In this document: positions 52,554 to 61,202 of the stretch, one piece after another
Layout of the letters: each line of letters begins with the position of its first letter
Numbering within the stretch: the first letter of the stretch is position 1
DNA from: Geodermatophilus obscurus DSM 43160
GTDB lineage: Bacteria > Actinomycetota > Actinomycetes > Mycobacteriales > Geodermatophilaceae
DNA: 64,000 bases
NCBI RefSeq assembly: GCF_000025345.1
Contig: NC_013757.1
Span: 682,001-746,000, forward strand
Direction: 5' to 3'
Program-made: the position numbers and the translations under genes
The notes under the pieces: generated by a model
The model's database searches: none
Seen by the model: only the letters and a program-made list of their open reading frames with translations
Told to the model about the DNA's origin: nothing

Positions 52554-53873
52554 GTGACCACCACCCTGCAGCAGCTGCTGGACGCCCTCACCGACCGGGC
52601 CACCGCCCCGGCGGCGTCGGTGGCCATCGAGGACATCACCGGCGCGCTGGCCCACCTCGGCCGGGCGCTCACCGGCCTGACTGACGACGGGCTCACCCCG
52701 GCCGACACCTCACGGCAGCGCACCGCCACCGAGCTGGGTGCAGCCTGCGTCACCGCCGGTCGGCTGTGGCCGCGCACCGGCGGGCCGCTCACCGACCTCG
52801 CCGGTGCCGCCGCCGACCTCGTCGGCCGCGACCGCCCCGTCCTGGGCCGCGCCCACCGGTGGGCGGTCACCGTCGAACTCGCCGAGGTGGCCGATCACTC
52901 GGCCGGGCTCGCGTCCCGACTGCTGCCGCAGGCGGCGGTCGCCGAGATGTCCGCCGTCCGCCAGCTGGCCACCGCCGTCGAGCGCGACGCGCTGGCCGAT
53001 CCGCCGACCGCCGCGAGCTTCGTGGTACTCGACCGCCTGGTACCCCCACCCGACCCTCCGCACCGGGACGCCGCACCGAGCGCACTCGACGCGTCCGCGG
53101 CGCTCGTCGCGACACTCGACCGGATCCAACGGGACGGCGACAACCTCTCCCTGCGCGACTTCCGCGCCGCCGTCGCGGCCGCCGAGATCGCCAGCCGCTG
53201 CGCCGCCACCGTCGCTGCCGCTGCGACCGGGGACGACGTGGGCCCGCTGCTGGTCACCGGGCTGGCCTGGCAGCTGGCCGGCCGCACCAGCACGGCCTTC
53301 CACGACGGGCACCGCGCCGGCACCGCCGACCCGCGCGGCGTCGTCGCCTGGGCGCAGGCGCTGGCCGGCGCGCTCCGCGCCGAGGTCGCACCTCGCACCG
53401 ACATCTCAGCGCTACGCGACCGCAGCGACCTGCCGAGCACGGCCGACAGGGTCCGGCAGGTCACCGCCCAGCTGCCGGCGCTCGGCGACCGGCTGGCCGC
53501 GGCCGTGGAGCGGTGGTCGCGCACCGGGCGGTTGGTCGTCTCCGCGCGGGACCTGCAGCCTGTCGAGAACATGTCCGCCGACCGGATCGACGCGGTCATC
53601 GCCGGTCGTCACGTGATGGCCCGCGGCGCCGACCTCGGTCAGCTCCGCCGGGTCGTCGACCGGGCCGCAGACCTGTCGACCGGACTGGCCGGTGCACTGC
53701 ACCGCGCCTTGACCGACCCCATGCAGCGGCACCAGGTCGACCGGCACACTCGGGGAGTGCAGACGCCCGGCCTGACCGAGCGTCTGCTCGATCGATCTCA
53801 GGCGACCGAGCACGCCATCACCGCGATCCGGTCGCCGCGTCACGTGGCGCGAGAAGCTCCGCCGTCCCGGTAG
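52554..53873 (+). CDS. Large helical accessory protein, last gene of the T4SS operon
   Basis: A 439-residue, Ala-rich helical protein with no membrane segment or recognised domain. Repeated features such as ALTDRATAPAASVAIEDITGALAHLGRAL and AEIASRCAATVAAAATGDDVGPLLVTGLAWQLAG suggest tandem helical bundles. It could bind DNA or the coupling protein. Its TAG falls inside the loop of a hairpin that is split by the IS30 element 5 bases downstream, so its own coding sequence appears intact. Confidence 0.7.
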   Translation: MTTTLQQLLDALTDRATAPAASVAIEDITGALAHLGRALTGLTDDGLTPADTSRQRTATELGAACVTAGRLWPRTGGPLTDLAGAAADLVGRDRPVLGRAHRWAVTVELAEVADHSAGLASRLLPQAAVAEMSAVRQLATAVERDALADPPTAASFVVLDRLVPPPDPPHRDAAPSALDASAALVATLDRIQRDGDNLSLRDFRAAVAAAEIASRCAATVAAAATGDDVGPLLVTGLAWQLAGRTSTAFHDGHRAGTADPRGVVAWAQALAGALRAEVAPRTDISALRDRSDLPSTADRVRQVTAQLPALGDRLAAAVERWSRTGRLVVSARDLQPVENMSADRIDAVIAGRHVMARGADLGQLRRVVDRAADLSTGLAGALHRALTDPMQRHQVDRHTRGVQTPGLTERLLDRSQATEHAITAIRSPRHVAREAPPSR

Positions 53874-53878
53874 CCGAT

Positions 53879-55154
53879 GGCGGTTTCAAGCAGTCGTCGC
53901 AACGACTGGCTTCTCGGGGTCGGACAGTAGCCGCTGCATGGCTTCGGCCGGGGTGATGAACCCGAGGGTCTTGCGGGGTCTGCCGTTGAGTTCGATAGCG
54001 ATGGCGTCGAGGTACTCAGCGTCGTGGACCGGGAGGTCGGTGCCACAAGGGGTGCGTACTGGCGCAGCAGACCGTTGGTGTTCTCGTTGCTCCCGCGCTG
54101 CCAAGGCGAACGCGGATCGCAGAAGTAGATCGCCATATCGGTGGCGAGCGTGATGGCCTGGTGCTGGGCCAGCTCGCTGCCCTGATCCCAGGTCAGCGAG
54201 CGGCGCAGCTGCTCGGGCAGGGTCTGGATCGCCGCGACCAGCCGGTCGCGGACCGCCTCGGCGCCGTGCCCGTCGGGCAGGTGCACCAGCAGGCAGAAGC
54301 GGGTCTGGCGTTCCACCAGGGTGCCGATCGCCGACCGGCAGTGCTGGCCCATGATCAGGTCGCCTTCCCAGTGGCCGGGCACCGCCCGGTCGGCGGCTTC
54401 GGCCGGCCGTTCGCTGATCGAGACCATGCCGGAGATCTTCGCCTTGGCCGCGCCGGAGAACCCGTGGGGCCGGCGCCAGGCCCGACCGGTGCGCAGATGC
54501 CGGTGCAACTCGGTGCGCAGCCGGCCGCGGCCCTGCACGAACAACGCCTGATAGATGGTCTCGTGGCTCACCTGCATCGCCGCCTCGTCGCCATGCTCGC
54601 CGGCCAGGTGCGCGCTGATCTGGGCCGGGCTCCACTTCCGGCACAACTTGTCCTGCACCGCCAGCGCCAGCCGTGCGTCCTCCAGTTTGAACGGCTTGGG
54701 CCGCCGCGCCCGCAGCCCGGCGCGCTTGTGCGCCGCGTACGGGGCGTATCTGGCCCGCCTCGCTCGCCCGGCCGCCCGCCCGGCCGCCGGCACGGGCCCG
54801 TTGCGGCGTAGCTCGCGACTGATGGTCGACGGCGCGCGGCCGAGCTGAGTCGCGATCGCGCGCATCGACGCGCCGGCCAGATGCAGGTCGGCGATCTGCA
54901 GCCGCTCCTCCAGCGACAGATACCTCGCCGACACCACCCGCGGTGCCGACGGCGGCCGACCGCCCGAGGCACGTCGCCACCGATATCCCTGCCGCCGATC
55001 CACGCCGACAGCCTCACAAGCCTGCGAGAAGGCCGATCCTGACTTCACCAGCTCCCAGAACCGCTGCTGCCGCTCATCCCGAACCCACTGCCACTCCGAA
55101 ACCACCACAACACCTCGCGCTCCAAGGGTGTTGCGACGACCGCCTGAACGCGCC
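53879..55154 (-). mobile_element. IS30-family insertion sequence
   Basis: A 1276-bp element bounded by imperfect 25-bp inverted repeats at 53879-53903 and 55130-55154 (21 of 25 positions match). GAT on both sides (53876-53878 and 55155-55157) is a plausible 3-bp target duplication, a size known for the IS30 family. It encodes one transposase on the minus strand that carries a frameshift. It interrupts a hairpin downstream of the T4SS operon. Confidence 0.85.
53886..55108 (-). pseudogene. IS30-family transposase with frameshift
   Basis: The N-terminal HTH (YLSLEERLQIADLHLAGASMRAIATQLGRAPSTISREL) and the DDE core (GHWEGDLIMG, LTWDQGSELAQH, IYFCDPRSPWQRGSNENTNGLLRQY) are intact. After RQYAP the frame changes near 54042-54046. 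The family C terminus (GTDLPVHDAEYLDAIAIELNGRPRKTLGF...) continues in another frame to the stop at 53886. One missing base would explain it. GTG 55108 is the likely start. The element is probably immobile unless the shift is a sequencing error. Confidence 0.8.
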
Positions 55155-55174
55155 GATCCCTTGCGGGACGGCGG

Positions 55175-55544
55175 CCGGCTTGTCACAGGCAGTCCTCCGG
55201 TGCGCCAGTAGCCGTTCGTCATACGGGACTGACGGATGTCGGCCACCGCTCGCGGGTCGCAACGGTGAGGTCCACGAGCCCATTTGGGCCGAACGCATCG
55301 GCAAATGCACCCACCGGCGGCCGCTGGCCCGGCGAGAATCTCCGGTCAGGCTGGCGCGCCAGGATGATTCGGACGTGCGGTCAGATGCGGGTCGGCTCCA
55401 CGTAGACGTAGGGAGCTGTGACAGGCTCAAGCCCTGACCGATGCTGCAGCTACATACTCGAGAAACGCCAGCTGATCCACCTAGACCACGGGCCTGGCAT
55501 GTTGCTTGCCCAACGCTCAACGCCGAAGCCGCTGAAGGAGCATC
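55175..55544. other. No gene seen between the IS30 element and the sensor gene
   Basis: About 370 bases of mixed composition with no convincing frame. GC content falls toward the right side, marking the start of the lower-GC island. CACCGGAGGACT at about 55185-55197 (minus strand) echoes one unit of the operon-head repeats. The promoter for the following two genes should lie here, but no clear -35/-10 pair was found. Confidence 0.45.
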
Positions 55545-56285
55545 ATGGGGGACATAGCGAAAGAGTTGCTTGGCGCCGCCCTAGGCGTCTTAGCCACGGG
55601 AGCAGCCTCATTCTTCCTTCACCGGGTTGCCATTACTAAAGCCCGCCGACTTTGGCGACTGAGGCAGCCCAAGGGGCTCTCCATAGTCCTCTCCACCAGC
55701 GCAAGAGTTAGCACCGGGACGTACGACCGTCCAGTGACTGGCCTAGGCCCCGCTCGGGCATTGGGTTTGGTGGCACCTTCGCTAGTTACAGCCTACAGGA
55801 CGCTGTCTGAGAACGCGGTAACTCTCTCCGAGTTCTGCGACGACAGGGCCCGCGAGGGGGACTTGATACTCCTAGGAGGGCCAAAGAACAATGCGGTAAC
55901 AAGAGAAGCTCTGGCCCGACTAGATCGAAAATTGCCTATAACTATGAAAACAGTGAAGGATGAGCGAATACTTCGCAGGACCGACTCGGGCGACGAACTA
56001 GTCCAGCCTGCCAGCACCCCTTCGCCGTCGTTCGGGCGGAGCGGCGCCGATTACGGGTTCATCCTTCGCGCACCGAATTGCTTCGACTCGTCCGGCACGC
56101 TAACCATTTTTGCAGGAACGCACACGTACGGAACGGTGGCCGCTGCGAGATACTTCCTCGATAATGCGAAGGAGATGCGCAAGCTGACCAAGCAGAAGCG
56201 ATTCGTTATTCTTATTCGAGCCAGAGTAACCGCGGGCGAGCATGTAGAACATGCGGAAGTTTACCTCGGCCCGACGCCCTTCTAA
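55545..56285 (+). CDS. Membrane-anchored putative sensor protein
   Basis: A 246-residue protein with one N-terminal membrane segment (about 6-27, KELLGAALGVLATGAASFFLH). A cytoplasmic Rossmann-like domain follows, with LSIVLSTSARVSTGTYDRP at 45-63, DLILLGGPKNNAVTREALARL at 106-126 and LTIFAGTHTYGTVAAARYFLD at 186-206. The GGPKN and AGxHTYGT motifs recur in proteins I recall next to signalling and conflict genes in actinobacteria; ligand and reaction are unknown. Base composition is much lower in GC than the region, with AT-rich codons. It is 8 bases upstream of a PP2C-like gene and probably works with it. Confidence 0.75.
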   Translation: MGDIAKELLGAALGVLATGAASFFLHRVAITKARRLWRLRQPKGLSIVLSTSARVSTGTYDRPVTGLGPARALGLVAPSLVTAYRTLSENAVTLSEFCDDRAREGDLILLGGPKNNAVTREALARLDRKLPITMKTVKDERILRRTDSGDELVQPASTPSPSFGRSGADYGFILRAPNCFDSSGTLTIFAGTHTYGTVAAARYFLDNAKEMRKLTKQKRFVILIRARVTAGEHVEHAEVYLGPTPF

Positions 56286-56293
56286 GGATCTCT

Positions 56294-57103
56294 ATGCGTA
56301 TCGTCTCGGCAACAGTGAAGCCGAAAGCCCCGCTTCGAAGCCTGGGAGAAGATCGAATCCTCATGACGTCAGCGCTCCTAGGCGTCATCGACGGGGCCAC
56401 TGCAAAGGGCGGGGGAGGCGAGAAGGGACCAAGCCGGCAGGAGCCTGGCGCCGTTGCGGCGGACCTCATAGCTCGGGCGCTCAAGTCGCTTCCCTCCTCG
56501 GCAACGGCTCGCCAGGCGGTTGACGCAGCAACAGAAGCCGTCGCGGATGGGAAGGGAACCACAGAAGCCTCATCTGCGTCCCTCATGCTCTACTCGGCGC
56601 ATCGGCATGAATTATGGGGCGTAGGAGCTTCCACGGTGCGGATTGACAGCCGCCAGAGTGTCCTCGCGCCAAGACATGAGGCGGTGGCAGCGCAAGTGAG
56701 AGCCGCCTATCTCACAGCTCTTATTCGTCAGGGCTCGGACTTGAGAGCCCTCCAAGAGGAAGACCCCGGGCGGGCGATGATCATCCCACTCCTTCGCAAC
56801 GAGCGCAGTCTGCGTAACGTAGACAGCCCAGGACAGTGGTTTTTCGGCTCCATCGACGGTGGGCGGGTGCCCGACAGGCATATTCACATACAGCCGCTAC
56901 CTCGCGAGACGCAATCACTACTTATTGCGTCGGACGGTTATCCCGCGCTCGCTGCCGATCTCGAGAGCACTGAGCGATTTCTGATGGGCCTGTTGGAAGT
57001 CGATCCTTTACTCATCGGCGATCATCCCCAGACTAAGGGACTTAGGGCCGGCAATGAAAGCTTCGACGACAGGTCAATGATACATGTATCCTTTATCGAC
57101 TGA
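56294..57103 (+). CDS. PP2C-like protein phosphatase
   Basis: A 269-residue protein with the scattered metal-binding motifs of the PPM/PP2C family. These are LGEDRI (E19, D20), LLGVIDGATAK (D33, G34), LLIASDGYPAL (S213-D214-G215) and FDDRSMIHVSF (D258, D259). The first Gly-rich loop and the insert around 120-180 (RAAYLTALIRQGSDLRALQEEDPG) are unusual. It would remove phosphate from Ser/Thr of unknown partners. The TAAGGA of the upstream stop doubles as its ribosome site. It shares the low GC of the sensor gene. No kinase gene is next to it. Confidence 0.75.
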   Translation: MRIVSATVKPKAPLRSLGEDRILMTSALLGVIDGATAKGGGGEKGPSRQEPGAVAADLIARALKSLPSSATARQAVDAATEAVADGKGTTEASSASLMLYSAHRHELWGVGASTVRIDSRQSVLAPRHEAVAAQVRAAYLTALIRQGSDLRALQEEDPGRAMIIPLLRNERSLRNVDSPGQWFFGSIDGGRVPDRHIHIQPLPRETQSLLIASDGYPALAADLESTERFLMGLLEVDPLLIGDHPQTKGLRAGNESFDDRSMIHVSFID

Positions 57104-57252
57104 GCTTTAGCACCGGGCTTACACGCAATTCGCACACTTTAAACAGTTCCAGGCACTCATCCCGCCGGCAGAAACCATTGCTGTGTACGAGCGGCGTCGA
57201 GGTCACCTCATGCGTGGTGGTCGACCGCCTGGCGAGGCGAAGACACTTGACT

Positions 57253-58242
57253 CAATGAGCCTTTCCCGGTAGCGGATGAGCCGCAGGTCAGGAGCGACAC
57301 ACCGACGGCGGCCGGATGACCGAAGACGACGCAGGACCTCGGTAGGCGGGACGTCTTCTCACAGACCGTCTTCCCCACCCGAGGTCCTGCTGTGTCCGAT
57401 CCTGTCACCTACACACGCCGTGCTCCCCGTCGAAGAGCCCACCGTGCAATTCGTGTCGGCACTGCTGGCCGCCGACCGGCGCCGACGCCGCACCCGGCCT
57501 AAGCGCCGGGCGCTGGGCTGCTACCGGCAGGCGGTGCTGGTGCTGCGCTGGTTCCTCGACGGCACCCGGCTGGCCCAGCTGGCCGTCGACCACCGAATCG
57601 GCCGCTCGACGGCCTACCGGTATCTGCACGAGGGCATCGACGTCCTCGCCGCGGCCGCACCCGCGCTGCGCGGTGCACTGCTGGCCGCCCGCGCCGCCGG
57701 CTATGCGCACGTGACGGTGGACGGGACGCTGATCCGCACCGACGGGTGCCGGACCAAGAATCCCGATACCGGCCACGACCTGTGGTTCTCCGGCAAGCAC
57801 AAGGCGCACGGCGGCAACGTGCAGATCGTCAGCGACCCCGACGGGCATCCGGTCGTCGTCTCCGAGGTCGAGCCCGGCTCGGTGCATGACCTGGCCGCCG
57901 CCCGTGCCACCGGGTTCCTCGGCGCGCTGCACGCCGCGGCCGCCCTGCTCGGGCTGCCCGCGCTGGCCGCGCTGGCCGCGCTGGCCGACAAGGGCTACCA
58001 CGGTGCCGGCATCGGCGTGCTGACGCCGACCAAGGGCCGCGGCCTGCACTCGAACAACCTCATCCGCAACCGGCTCATCGGCTGCTTGCGTGCCCCGGGC
58101 GAACGCGGGATCGCGCTGCTCAAGACCCGATGGAAGGCGCTCGGCCGTATCCGCCTGTGCCCACAGCGGATCGGCGCGATCGCCAAGGCAGCGCTTGTCC
58201 TGACCAACGCCGAACGACCAATCCGTTGAGAAAACCTCAATG
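57253..58242 (+). mobile_element. IS5-family insertion sequence
   Basis: About 990 bp with weak terminal inverted repeats (CAATGAGCCTTTCCC at 57253-57267 against CATTGAGGTTTTCTC, the reverse complement of 58228-58242). An internal inverted repeat CAGGACCTCGG/CCGAGGTCCTG lies before the transposase. It bounds the low-GC island on the right. No clear target duplication was found. Confidence 0.65.
57420..58229 (+). CDS. IS5-family transposase, N terminus disturbed
   Basis: A DDE transposase with the N-terminal HTH-like domain (YRQAVLVLRWFLDGTRLAQLAVDHRIGRSTAYRYLHEG) and the catalytic core (HVTVDGTLIRTD, DLWFSGKHKAHGGNVQIVSDPDGHPVVVSEVEPGSVHD, ALADKGYHGAG and the C-terminal ERGIALLKTRWKALGRI). 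Relatives usually begin MSDPVTYT; here that opening is encoded from GTG 57392 but in another frame, so one inserted base may have detached it. The start given is the first in-frame GTG, at VLPVEEPTVQF. Confidence 0.8.
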   Translation: MLPVEEPTVQFVSALLAADRRRRRTRPKRRALGCYRQAVLVLRWFLDGTRLAQLAVDHRIGRSTAYRYLHEGIDVLAAAAPALRGALLAARAAGYAHVTVDGTLIRTDGCRTKNPDTGHDLWFSGKHKAHGGNVQIVSDPDGHPVVVSEVEPGSVHDLAAARATGFLGALHAAAALLGLPALAALAALADKGYHGAGIGVLTPTKGRGLHSNNLIRNRLIGCLRAPGERGIALLKTRWKALGRIRLCPQRIGAIAKAALVLTNAERPIR

Positions 58243-58250
58243 CACGATTT

Positions 58251-60374
58251 CTAGTCCTCGAAGCGGTTGTCGCGCGTGGTGCCAGGGTCAGGCGTGTCGC
58301 TGTTTTCGTCAGTAGGTGTGTTGGCGTCGGTGTTCTGGGCGGCGGTTGCTGCTGGTGGCGGTGGGTTGGCCTGGACGGTGCTGCCGGCGAGGACCGGGTC
58401 GGCGGGAGGGAAGGGCGCCCTCGGTGCGGTGGTGAGGATGGGTGCCATGGCGTCGTGCCAGATGCCCGCGCCCATGCCGCCGCCCTGGCCGCCGACGTCC
58501 TGGTTTCCCTTGGGGTTGAGCACCATCACGCTGGCGGAGTACTGCGGCGTGTAGCCGGCGAAGGCGATCGAGAAGTTGTTCTGCGTCGTTCCGGTCTTGC
58601 CCGCGATCTGGTGGCCGGGGACGTAGGCCGCTGCGGCGGTCTGCCCGGGATAGCCCGGCTCGACGTCCTTGCGCATCATCTGGGCGAGGGTGGTGGCCAC
58701 GGCCGGCGCGACAGCTGCGGGGGTGCAGTTGTCTCCACTGCCGACTGGTGTCCCCTCGGGCCCGGTCAGCGGTTCGCCGTTACGGTCGAGGATGGCGGTG
58801 ACCGGCGTTGGGTCGCAGCGGGTGCCGCCGGCGGCCAGCGTGGCGTAGGCGCTGGCCAGGTCCAGCGGGCTGGTGGCCTCGGCGCCGAGGGTGAACGAGC
58901 CGCGATTTCCGCCGATGATCTGGTCCGCCGAGGACGCGGTGAAGCGCATGCCCATCCGCTCGGCGACGCGCACCGGGCCCTCGACGCTGCCGAGTGCGTC
59001 CTGCAGCGCCATGAAGTAGGTATTGGAGGACAGGTACAGCGCCTGCTCCATGGTCATCGTCCGCACGTCGGCATTGGCGAAGGCGCGTACCTCGTAGGGC
59101 CGGCCGTTGTTCGTGTAGACCCGGGAGACGTAGGGGTTGCTCGGAGTCAGGGTGTAGTCCGCAGCGAAGCCCCGTTCCAGGGCGGCGGCGGCGGTGAACA
59201 CCTTGAAAGTCGATCCAGCACCCTGGCTGTAGGCGGTGTTGAGCACCACGGACTCGCAGTCGGGCTCCGGGCAGCCGTAGCGGCGGTTGACGCTCATCGC
59301 CAGCACGTGCCCGGTGCCGGGTTCCACCGCGGTGTACATGCCGGCCAGCGGGTCCCCCATAGGGAGCTGGTTGAGCACCGCCTGGTCCCCGGCGACCTGC
59401 ACGTCCGGGCGCAGCGTGGTCTGGATGGTCAGCCCGCCGTCGTCCAGGATGTCCCGGCTGATTCCGAGCTGCTGCTGCAGGTACTGCTCCAGATAGGCGC
59501 AGAAGAAGCCGCCCACGGTGGCATCGATGCAGCCGTTCGGGGATCCCGGGCCCGGGTCGACCACCACCGGCCGGGCGGAGGCAGCGGCCAGCCGCCGGGC
59601 GTCGATGTAGCCCGTCTCGTACATCCGCTGCAGCACCTGGTTGCGGCGGGTGAGGGCGGCCGCGGGGTCGGTGAGCGGGTTGTCGTTGGCCGGGCTCTGC
59701 ACCAGGCCGGCCAGCATCGCTGCCTGCGGCAGGATCAGGTCGGCGGCGTCCACGCTGAAGTAACGCTGCGCGGCGGCCTGGATGCCATAGGCGCCGTGGC
59801 CGAAGTACACCGTGTTCAGATAGCGGGTGAGAATCTCGTCTTTGGAGTAGGCCTCCTCCAGGACAAGCGCCAGCCGCGCCTCCCGCAGCTTGCGCCCGAG
59901 GCTCCCCTCGGTGGCCGCCTGCCGCTCCTCGGCAGTATCGGCGGTCTGCGCGCGGGTCTGCTTGACCAGCTGCTGGGTAAGCGTGGACCCGCCCTGCTGC
60001 ACCGAGCCCGCCGCCACGTTGGTCACCAGCGCGCGCGCCGTTCCCCGCACGTCCAGGCCGCTGTGCTCGTAGAACCGCGCGTCCTCGATCGCGACCATGG
60101 CCCGTTTCATCACCGGGGCGATCTGCTCGGTGGTCACCGGCACCCGGTCATTGACATAGAAGGTGGTGATCACCGACCCGTCGGCCGCCAGCACCCGGCT
60201 GTTGCCCCACAGGTCGCCGCTGAGATTGGCCGGAAGCTCGTCGGGTGGCGGTGCCGAGTTCCGCGCCAGCAGGCCGGCGCCCCCGACAAGAGGGAACAAG
60301 AAGGCGGCCACCAGAACCCCAGCCTCCACCACCGCCATAGCCAGCAAGACCAAGGTTCGCGAGCGCGGGCGCAC
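58251..60374 (-). CDS. Class A penicillin-binding protein (GT51 transglycosylase and transpeptidase)
   Basis: A 707-residue bifunctional peptidoglycan synthase. A membrane anchor lies near 6-30. The GT51 domain has EDARFYEH with catalytic E97, and GGSTLTQQLVK at 128-138. The transpeptidase has SxxK STFK at 388-391, SSN at 449-451 and KTGTT at 593-597. The C terminus is a Pro/Thr/Asp-rich tail. GTG 60374 is chosen because it places the membrane segment at the start. It is flanked by insertion sequences, so it is probably acquired cargo. It may alter cell-wall synthesis or beta-lactam response; that is inference. Confidence 0.93.
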   Translation of the reverse strand: MRPRSRTLVLLAMAVVEAGVLVAAFLFPLVGGAGLLARNSAPPPDELPANLSGDLWGNSRVLAADGSVITTFYVNDRVPVTTEQIAPVMKRAMVAIEDARFYEHSGLDVRGTARALVTNVAAGSVQQGGSTLTQQLVKQTRAQTADTAEERQAATEGSLGRKLREARLALVLEEAYSKDEILTRYLNTVYFGHGAYGIQAAAQRYFSVDAADLILPQAAMLAGLVQSPANDNPLTDPAAALTRRNQVLQRMYETGYIDARRLAAASARPVVVDPGPGSPNGCIDATVGGFFCAYLEQYLQQQLGISRDILDDGGLTIQTTLRPDVQVAGDQAVLNQLPMGDPLAGMYTAVEPGTGHVLAMSVNRRYGCPEPDCESVVLNTAYSQGAGSTFKVFTAAAALERGFAADYTLTPSNPYVSRVYTNNGRPYEVRAFANADVRTMTMEQALYLSSNTYFMALQDALGSVEGPVRVAERMGMRFTASSADQIIGGNRGSFTLGAEATSPLDLASAYATLAAGGTRCDPTPVTAILDRNGEPLTGPEGTPVGSGDNCTPAAVAPAVATTLAQMMRKDVEPGYPGQTAAAAYVPGHQIAGKTGTTQNNFSIAFAGYTPQYSASVMVLNPKGNQDVGGQGGGMGAGIWHDAMAPILTTAPRAPFPPADPVLAGSTVQANPPPPAATAAQNTDANTPTDENSDTPDPGTTRDNRFED

Positions 60375-60732
60375 GTTAGAGCAACCTAGGTCACCCCGTT
60401 GCCCGACAGGTTCCCGGAAAGTTTCGAAACCCGGGAGGACCGGGATCCCTCGTCCGACCCGGTCGGCCTCCGCCAACTTCGCGGCGTGCGCCGACGGGAC
60501 GTCCTCGTCGAGTGGGTGCCGCGGTACTGACAGGCCGGCTGCAGCCGATCAGCACCCGCCCGGTCGCCCGCCACGGCCACCAGTGCGTCCCGGCGGTCCC
60601 GGCGTGGCGCCGTCCCCAGCGCACTCTGACTGCCGGGACGCCGCGAGAGGGGCCGGCCCGCTCGGCGGTGCCGGTGCTGTGCTCTCACCAACTGCGTGAG
60701 TTCCGACCCGACGACAGCGCCTACGATCGCAC
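60375..60732. other. Gene-free interval before the transposase fragment
   Basis: No convincing frame is seen on either strand. The part next to 60374 must contain the promoter of the penicillin-binding protein gene. TTCCCGGAAAGTTTCGAAACCCGGGA around 60412-60437 contains an inverted repeat (TTTCGAAA core) that could be an operator. Confidence 0.4.
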
Positions 60733-60960
60733 GATGATCACGCCGCCACCGGTTCATCGCCAGCTGCACCGGACTGGCTCAGCGGCGACCAGCTGAGCGA
60801 CCTCGACCGAGCCGGACCATCACCGCCCTGGCCCGACTGGCCGTCGCGCTCATCTGCGCCCGTCGGCTAACGGCCTACCGCCATCTGCACGAGGGCATCG
60901 ACGCCCTGGCCCGCAGCGGCGCCGGGTCTGTCCGGTGCCCTGCTAACTACGCCCGTCTTC
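60733..60960 (+). pseudogene. Fragment of an IS5-family transposase (N-terminal part)
   Basis: From ATG 60733 the frame gives HRTGLSGDQLSDLDRAG-like sequence, then shifts. LARLAVALICARRLTAYRHLHEGIDALARS follows, which matches LAQLAVDHRIGRSTAYRYLHEGIDVLAA of the IS5-type transposase at 57.6 kb. Frames are broken and the catalytic core is missing. The matching C-terminal kind of sequence appears after the CapA gene at 62365. Confidence 0.6.
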
Positions 60961-61202
60961 ACCCACCGACCAACCAGAGCCCTCGATCACACCGTCGGTG
61001 AGCCCGGCGCCAGCGATATCCGGGTACCGGGCGTGGGTCGCGGTCGGCGCGGACTCGGCTGCGTTGAGCGCGATCGATACCGCGCCTTAGGCGCTGCGGC
61101 CGCGCGTGAGGTGCGCTGCGATCGCGGTGTCGCGGGAGCGGCGAGCGCAACCGGATACCGTGCGCGCACAGGAATGCGCACCCCGACCCGAGGAATCTGT
61201 GG

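Larger units (their letters stand above)
53859..55174 (+). terminator. Terminator hairpin split by the IS30 insertion
   Basis: CCGCCGTCCCG at 53859-53869 and CGGGACGGCGG at 55164-55174 are perfect 11-base complements now separated by the IS. Without the IS and one GAT copy they would form an 11-bp hairpin with a loop of about 15 bases that includes the stop codon of the preceding gene. The IS therefore sits in the loop of the original operon terminator. Confidence 0.55.

Noticed and set aside
52554..53873. Gene truncated by the IS30 element
   Set aside because: Its TAG at 53871-53873 lies 5 bases before the IS boundary at 53879, and the stop falls in the reconstructed hairpin loop, so the gene appears complete.
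58455..60389. 644-residue plus-strand frame opposite the penicillin-binding protein
   Set aside because: It is antisense to a gene with complete GT51 and transpeptidase motifs; the translated sequence has shadow-like composition.
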